Part shown: one piece after another, positions 58,085-64,000 of the stretch
How the letters are laid out: the number at the start of each line of letters is the position of its first letter
Numbering within the stretch: the stretch's first letter is position 1
NCBI GenBank assembly: GCA_000827265.1
Contig: KN834760.1
Span: 715,818 to 779,817, forward strand
Reading direction: 5' to 3'
DNA: 64,000 nt
DNA from: Collybiopsis luxurians FD-317 M1
Lineage: Eukaryota > Basidiomycota > Agaricomycetes > Agaricales > Omphalotaceae
Translations under genes and position numbers: made by a program
Notes under the pieces: model-generated
What the model was told of the DNA's origin: nothing
The model's database searches: none
What the model saw: the letters and a program-made list of their open reading frames with translations, nothing else

Positions 58085-59012
58085 TAGGGCTGCTCGCCGT
58101 ATAAATTACGGTCAGTCGACGGGTTGACCGTAACCGTACCGTATGAAGGGTCACGAGCAGCTTCGACGGTACGGGTACGGCTCAAAAACGGCCGTCTTAT
58201 GGGTTATACGGTACACACGGAGAGCATATATATATGTTAATCCAAAATTATCAAAATCAATAATGTTCCCTTACCTATGTACCCAAATGGCATGACAAGC
58301 AAGACAAAGTGGATGCTTTACCAGTTGTTTACCAGTACAATGTCCGGATGTTTTGGACATTTCAGTCTTCAGGGTAAAATAGATCGACATGTGATAGTAA
58401 GGTATAATGCTTAGGTAATCCACAACCTGGAACACGACAGAATTGCACGCATTGAACCAGTTGGTCTACCTGTCCCTTGTTAGGCCTAAGGTTACACACA
58501 CCTATACCCCGTTTCTGGGTCCATGTTACCCCAGTTTGGCCAGCAAGGCAACCGTAGTGGCACCGCTCCGCTAGATAAGGCCAATGAATACTAACTTGTA
58601 GCCATACTTACCATGCTTGTCACAAGGGATATGGACTTTGACAAGTCCAGCATGCCACAAGAGATATGATCCCAATGAACATGAAGCTTACATCAGCTGT
58701 ATGCAGGCTTGTTGCCGCGCAATGTACACTGAACCACAATAGTCAGCTTGTATTTAATTGGGGATTGAAGGGTTTTGAAAATTAAAAGCTTGCTCAACGG
58801 TACATCTTGGGTGATTACGGTAATATAGTGAGCAAAATTAGTTGACCCGTAATACGGCCGTATACGGCCGTCTATATACGGATCAGTACGGTACCTCCGC
58901 GCCCCGTATACGGTATACGGTTTTAGGAGCTTGGAATCACGACGGTACGGGCACGGGCACCGTATAACCGTACCCGTCAAAGCTGTATATACGGTAACGG
59001 CGAGCAGCCCTA
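58085..59012. mobile_element. hAT-like non-autonomous DNA transposon, 928 bp
   Basis: Both ends read TAGGGCTGCTCGCCGT inward (16-bp perfect inverted repeat) and are flanked by the 8-bp duplication GTGACTGG. Within ~150 bp of each end there are many CCGTA/TACGG motifs (such as CCGTACCGTA and ATACGGCCGTATACGG), the kind of clustered subterminal transposase sites typical of hAT elements. The interior has no transposase frame, so mobilisation would need a hAT transposase elsewhere. It sits in a relic of a sulfotransferase-like gene. Confidence 0.88.
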
Positions 59013-59020
59013 GTGACTGG
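59013..59020. repeat. Right target-site duplication of the hAT-like element
   Basis: GTGACTGG, identical to 58077-58084. Confidence 0.9.
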
Positions 59021-59118
59021 CTCAGAGGTCGAGCTAGATCTCCCTTCCCCTCCCTTCCACAACCCCACCTTGCTTCCAGACAGATTGGTCGCCACGATGT
59101 CTCCTGTCATCATAATTA

Positions 59119-60030
59119 ATTCCGAATACTGTCCTTCAATCATGTAAGGAAAGATGGTCTAATCTGAATGTAGAGCATGGAAAATGCTCAATGTGTCCAA
59201 GGAGTTCTAAGTATCTGCCTCACAATACCATGCATCCAGGACACTAGCTGGACTTACTAACGCTAACTTAGTTGGAGAAGATGCTAATATCACCTGGACA
59301 TGCTTTAGTGCAAGCTGCTGTTGGGGGGCGTTTGTGAGTAATTTCCTCAGTCCCGTCTATGTAGTTTGAATGGAAGCAGTCCGCAGTAAAAGATGTGGAC
59401 TGATGATGTGGTGAGAAGACAGGGAATTCAATTTAACTTAGAAACATACAGTACAGATCTCTGAATATGTATTTGATAATGATAATAAGTAGGTATTTCA
59501 CTGTTGTCACTCAGATTAATACTTCAAATGTAAAGCATTCCAGCTCACTGGATAACATAATGCTCTGACTTTGAATTTAAATCAGATTGGTTTTGCTCAC
59601 CCATTAATGCGTTTGGAGGTGCTTCAATGGGGCTGTAGGACGCACAGCCGGAGGCTCCGTGGATCACAGATTTGGATACTACTATACTTGGACGTCATTT
59701 TACCAGTGAACAGAAAGTATGCATCTCCTTCCCGGATTATTCGCAACAGCCGTTTCATTGGACTTACATACTTGAGTATATGCAGAATCACGTTCCCGCA
59801 CCAATTCCCTATCGTCCTGGGCGAGGTGGCTAGCAAATTTTAGTGCAGTAAATTGTCTAAGAGTCCCAGCCTGCGTGGCTGCATGGTAGTGAAATGTCTA
59901 CTACATTTCTTGTTCGGAGCTACACTATTCATTGATTAATTTTTATGTAAAAGCAACACCACACTCAAATACACACATCCAGGCTACTCTTTGCTTTGCA
60001 CCCCCAACTGAACTGTATCACATACGTAAA
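59119..60030. repeat. Spacer; second copy of the duplicated segment begins
   Basis: 59119-59690 is AT-rich, CpG-poor sequence with no gene. From about 59697 to 60030 it repeats about 56230-56601, including the leader of the next array copy. Confidence 0.65.
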
Positions 60031-61182
60031 ATGGTTGACTCTACTCGAGGATCTACTGAGGCTCACACCAGGCTCTTTCTCTTTGCGCATCCTCGGACCA
60101 GATCCAACTTATTCATACGTCTCCTGGAGACCCACCCTCAAATGATGTGCAAGCAATACCCGTTTATGATGGGATTCATGAGAGGACCTGAATCCCAGTG
60201 GCCAGACACTATGAAAGAGGCAATATTCAGAACGTTAGGAGAGACGAAAGAATCGGGGGAGGAGAAATACGCAAACTTGACATACCAGGCAGGTTTAGAT
60301 GATATGGAAATGTTCCTGGCAGAAGCCGAGGCGAAGGTAGGTGTTCAAATGTTACTTTCGAAGTCACTGTGGTTCCCAAGTCGGATATTATAGGGAAAAT
60401 TCTGTGTGGTCAAGGAGCACACAGCCTTGGCGTTCAAGTCAAAGCTAGTAAACTCCTACGTCAGTTTTTCTCGTAAAGAGGGTCCGGAACCGGAGATTGT
60501 GGATCGTAAATTCGATGCGGTTGGTTCAGAGGTCGAATTCGATACCCTTGCTTTTCCGCTCCCCAACCCTACCTTGTTCCCAGACCGACTGGTCGCCAAG
60601 TTGTCTCCTGTCATTGTAATCCGAAACCCAATGTTTGTTTATCCTTCATGGGTCCGCGCAGTCTCTACCTTTGGCGGGACCGTGGACAATACAGAATCTG
60701 TAATAGTTGGGAAGCTTAGATGGCAGCGAATTATCTACGACTTCTACCGAGCTTATTACGATGAGACTGATCCAGAAAGACACAAAGATTGGCCGATTGT
60801 GATTGACGGAGACAAGTTGGTAGAGAATCCGGAAGGGCAGATGAAAAAGTTCTGCGACCTTGTAGGATTGACAGAGTCCGGTATACAATACTCTTGGGAA
60901 TCATCGGATTCATCCAATCGCTATTCAGATCGCGTCCTGGACGCATTTTTTGGGACTATCAAGGAATCAAAGGGTGTGATAAGGGTAGGTCTTTGAGAAA
61001 GATTGAAGGGTGTTGGTGCTAACAAATAAAGAGAACAGGAGAATCCTCTGAAGGTCCCTAGCCTGGAGGAGCAAGTAAAGAAGTGGACAGCGGAATGGAA
61101 TGTGGAAGTAGCGCAAAAGATGAAAGAGGCGGTAATTTCTGCCTTAGAGGATTACGAGTATTTGAGGGCTCGATGTTTGTAA
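60031..61182 (+). CDS. Sulfotransferase-like P-loop protein, array copy 6 (346 aa)
   Basis: join(60031..60336, 60394..60984, 61039..61182). Very close to copy 5: the first ~40 residues are identical by eye. Motifs: FLFAHPRTRSNLFIRLLETHP, GKFCVVKEHT, PVIVIRNPMFVYPSWVRAVS, WPIVIDGDKLVENPEG, YSWESSDSSNRYSDR and EDYEYLRARCL. It shares the RNP for RHP change with copy 5, so that change predates their duplication. It lies 213 bp upstream of BUD31 in the same orientation. Confidence 0.83.
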
Positions 61183-61395
61183 TTGTACGAGCATATATCT
61201 ACGTCCAGAATTTGTGCAAACGACTGTATCAGCACGTACGCGCGGCGAAATCCAGTGGTCGAAGCTTGGGCTTGGGTCCAGGAGCGCCAAAGTAGCGCGT
61301 GACTAGGCGTCTAAACTAGCGTTTAAAGTACCCTTACATAATCACCACAGCGTTATCGGAGGTTCGTTTGCTCTTGGCGACGACCATCATCTGTT

Positions 61396-62144
61396 ATGCC
61401 TAAAATCCGCACAACGAGGACCAAGAAGCCCCCAGAAGGATATGAGGACATAGAGACAGTGCGCAAATTTCTTCTAATACTTGTTTTGACCCATACTAAT
61501 TGCTTGAACATTGCAACTCAAAATTACCCCTACCATTGGTATATCTCGCCCAACGAATATCGTACAGATTCTGGAAGACTATGCGCAGAAGATGCGGGAT
61601 GCTGAGAACGAATCTCATGAGGGCAAGCGTAAGAGTGAATCACTTTGGCCGATTATGCGAATATCGCACGCTCGGTCCCGATACATTTACGAGCTTTATT
61701 ACAAACGAGAAGCTATCTCGAAAGAGTTATATGACTGGTTGTTGAAAGAGGGATATGCGGACGCCAAGTTAGTGCTCTATATTTATTCGTAAAAGGAATT
61801 TAATATTCAGTCGAATTTCGGCCCCCCTGGTCTAGTCTTATCGCCAAATGGAAAAAGACTGGGTACGAAAAGCTTTGCTGTTTACGGTGTATACAGACAA
61901 GGGTGCGTATGTTTTCGAAACAAGCTCTTTTTTGAACCAATCTGAAAGTCGTGTACAGGACATGAATTATCAAGGCTCCACTTGTATTTGCAGAGTTCCC
62001 AAAGCGCAAGTTCGATCGGGAACCATCGTGGAATGTGTCCATTGCGGTCTGTATCTTCTCACTACTCCGTTTCACCGTCAGGGTTTTTTCCTAACACTCA
62101 CACGTATTATTACAGGGTGTCGGGGTTGCAGTTCTGATTCATGA
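61396..62144 (+). CDS. BUD31: Pre-mRNA-splicing factor Bud31 (G10 family), 148 aa
   Basis: join(61396..61458, 61568..61767, 61836..61902, 61959..62046, 62116..62144), 149 codons including stop; every phase matches the family protein. Text: [75 protein letters not shown], then the zinc-binding cysteines in CICRVPKA and ECVHCGCRGCSS. Bud31 is a small zinc protein of the activated spliceosome (U2/NineTeen-related). Length equals the usual ~145-157 aa. Exon 1 and part of intron 1 were duplicated upstream (57939-58068). Confidence 0.96.
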
Positions 62145-63056
62145 GATCCTATGCACATCCGATATTCCGCTATAGGTTCTGCGCGAGCTTTATTTTGGAA
62201 AACACCATTTGATCGCATGTCTATTATTACCTTGTCATTCGCATGTATAACTTCGCAATTGGACCAGTGCAGGAACAGGCTGTCGTGGCTATGAAGCCCG
62301 GTAGATGTCGAGATACTTCTTGCATGTAACCTTACAAAGCTAGTTAGTGGGAGATGTACTGTATGTCACGCATTTCTGTCTTCCAGGCTTTTGTTAGCTG
62401 AATCTGCACACGTGCTTCTGGACTCAAATTCGCGATTCACGCCAGAGATAGTTCTGTCCCCATTAAAGTTTCTTTTGATACATGTTCCTGGAGTTTGGAC
62501 CAGTGAGTTAGCCACATAGCTGTGCTTTTGCTTGTCCTGTAGTTATGGTCTAGACTTCTAGACGTCTTTAATTGACTTCTAGCTGAACGGAAACTTAATG
62601 CGGAAACTGAATATAGAAATCCCGGATGCATAGGAACCATTTTAACCGTGTCTACCCTGATTGAATTTGATCTTCCGCAAAGTATTCTTCGTTTGGTGGA
62701 GGGTTGAATCCCTATGAAGCCTTGCTTTTTCCTGCTGGTATTCCTACTTTTTTTGGGGCATCTTCCCCAACCTGACCGCCAGTCGCTCTGTGCACTAATT
62801 TATTCTTAGATCGGTTTTGCTGTGGTGCCGTTTCGACCGTCTGGTATACACCCACACACTATCTATCTTGGGTTGATATTGAATTGCGCAAGGCTTGTCA
62901 GGGCCCCCACGATACGAAAGGAGATAAAAAGTGGATCCAAAATTATCAAACACGAATTAGGATCACGATCCGATCGAAAAAAACAGATCATATAAGACGG
63001 GGAAATGAGACATCTTTCCTTAGTACCCTGCTCCACTTTCATCTCTCGTACTCATC
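62145..63056. other. Intergenic, promoter of the antiporter gene
   Basis: No gene seen. The right part includes CATATAAGACGG at about 62989-63000, a TATA-like element ~65 bp before the ATG at 63057. Confidence 0.45.
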
Positions 63057-64000
63057 ATGGGTGTTTTCAAAGATTTGCTGTACTATCAGCTCGAACGGAG
63101 GGCAGCCCCAAGCCAGGTAAGACGCGTCCGTCCACTCTGTTCCCAATGACTTACTGACTTGAACGAAGGCTGGCATGTTCTCGGGAGGCAATCCCATAGT
63201 CTACAGCACCAGTGATCCATTGATTCTTTGGATTGTCCAAGTCATTATCATCATGACCATGGTCCAACTCCTCGCGACGATTTTCGGGCGCATTCGTCAG
63301 CCTCGAGTCATCGCTGAAATTATCGGAGGTGTTTTCCTAGGGCCTACCGTAATGGGACGTATACCCGGGTTCCAGAATGCAATCTTCCCTGCGGCCTCTT
63401 TCACGATGCTTTCCCTCACCAGTAACATCGGACTCGTGCTATTCTTGTTTCTCATTGGACTGGAACTTGACAGCAGTGTCGTGAAAAGGAACTTTCGCGC
63501 TTCTGCGGCAGTTTCTGTCGCCGGACTCGTTATTCCTCTTGGTCTCGGTGCCGCTGTCGGAGTAGGCATCTACAGGGAATTTGTCGACGAATCCGTCAAC
63601 TTTGGATACTTCTTGCTCTTTACGGCTGTCGCGGTTGGTATCACTGCCTTCCCTGTCTTGTGTCGTATCCTAACAGAGCTCCAACTCCTCGATACAACTG
63701 TCGGTATCGTTACCCTTTCAGCTGGAGTTGGTAATGATGTCGTTGGTTGGATCTTACTTGCTCTGTCTGTGGCTTTGGTCAATGCGACTTCGGGGTTAAT
63801 CGCATTATGGGTTCTCCTCGTAGCCGCCGGATTTGCCGTGTTCTTGTTGTTCCCGGTCAGATATGGATACCGTTGGCTCGCCCGATGGACTGGCAGTCTT
63901 GAACAGGGCTCTCCATCTACGCTGATGATGGCGGTCACTATTTTGATCATATTCGTCTCTGCGTTGTTCACGGATATCATCGGCATCCACCCCATCTTTG
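63057..64000 (+). CDS. K+/H+ antiporter of the Kha1/CPA2 family, 5' part (3' end outside window)
   Basis: join(63057..63116, 63169..64000 and beyond). After a short N-terminus and a 52-bp intron, the membrane domain begins: PLILWIVQVIIIMTMVQLLA (TM1), then RQPRVIAEIIGGVFLGPTVMGRIPG, the classic CPA2 motif, then SNIGLVLFLFLIGLELD, the signature helix of monovalent cation/proton antiporters. It continues through AVAVGITAFPVLCRILTEL, GNDVVGWILLALSVAL (paired acidic residue site) and further helices. Yeast Kha1 exchanges K+ for H+ in the Golgi/endomembrane system. The visible ~295 residues are intact. Confidence 0.93.

Larger units (their letters stand above)
58069..59118 (+). pseudogene. Sulfotransferase-like exon 2 relic split by the hAT-like element
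   Basis: Bases 58069-58084 and 59021-59118, joined across the transposon, match about 115 bp of exon 2 of array copy 4 (the VTSSEVEPYLPSPPFPNPT..DRLVATMSPVIII stretch) with few differences. Similarity stops after CATCATAATT at 59118. No other part of the gene is present. Confidence 0.85.

Noticed and set aside
49777..61182. Secondary-metabolite gene cluster
   Set aside because: Only paralogous sulfotransferase-like genes are present, with no synthase, P450, transporter or regulator between them; housekeeping BUD31 follows directly.

Overview
The window comes from a filamentous basidiomycete, most likely an Agaricomycete mushroom. The genes are dense in ~50-bp GT..AG introns with CTAAC/CTGAC-like branch points. 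The conserved set is typically fungal: a Ste20/GCK-III kinase, Rrp7, a Csx1/Ngr1-type RNA-binding protein, Mor2/Tao3/Furry, Bud31 and a Kha1-type antiporter. A KDZ transposon with a TET/JBP gene is also typical of mushrooms. No bacterial-style operons are present and no tRNA or rRNA gene was found.

Layout. 1-1202 (-): 5' part of a GCK-III kinase. 1203-6404: gene-poor and partly decayed, with a 1,114-bp stretch lacking any CpG (2332-3445), an antisense relic of the RRP7 gene (3827-4120) and an apparently non-coding spliced transcript (~4746-5220). 6405-8192: a small unknown gene and RRP7. 8200-11757: mostly empty, ending in the leader of the RNA-binding protein gene (11758-14701). 16887-26863: Mor2/Tao3/Furry. 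27729-32080: a tandem pair of eight-exon paralogues resembling the N-terminal helical (HeLo/MLKL-like) regions of fungal cell-death or STAND proteins; the first copy carries a frameshift.

32104-43128 is a complete 11,025-bp KDZ-class DNA transposon with 173-bp terminal inverted repeats and a perfect 8-bp target duplication (CAATTGAT), inserted 24 bp after the stop codon of the second paralogue. It carries a KDZ transposase, a TET/JBP-type dioxygenase, a protein with two RNase H1-N/viroplasmin-like domains, and a typical element-associated gene of unknown function. Three of these genes contain premature stops. All six that I could place are TGA, in positions where CGA (Arg) fits, which is the signature of 5-methylcytosine deamination at CpG.

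44149-48877: a small secreted protein, a short unknown gene and a coiled-coil protein. 49777-61182: a tandem array of six three-exon sulfotransferase-like P-loop genes. It includes a ~1.84-kb segmental duplication that copied BUD31 exon 1, and a gene relic split by a 928-bp hAT-like non-autonomous transposon (TSD GTGACTGG). 61396-62144: BUD31. 63057-64000: 5' part of a Kha1-like K+/H+ antiporter running off the window.

The kinase and Mor2 may both belong to the MOR/RAM cell-polarity network. The rest of the interest lies in the transposon and in the two tandem families.
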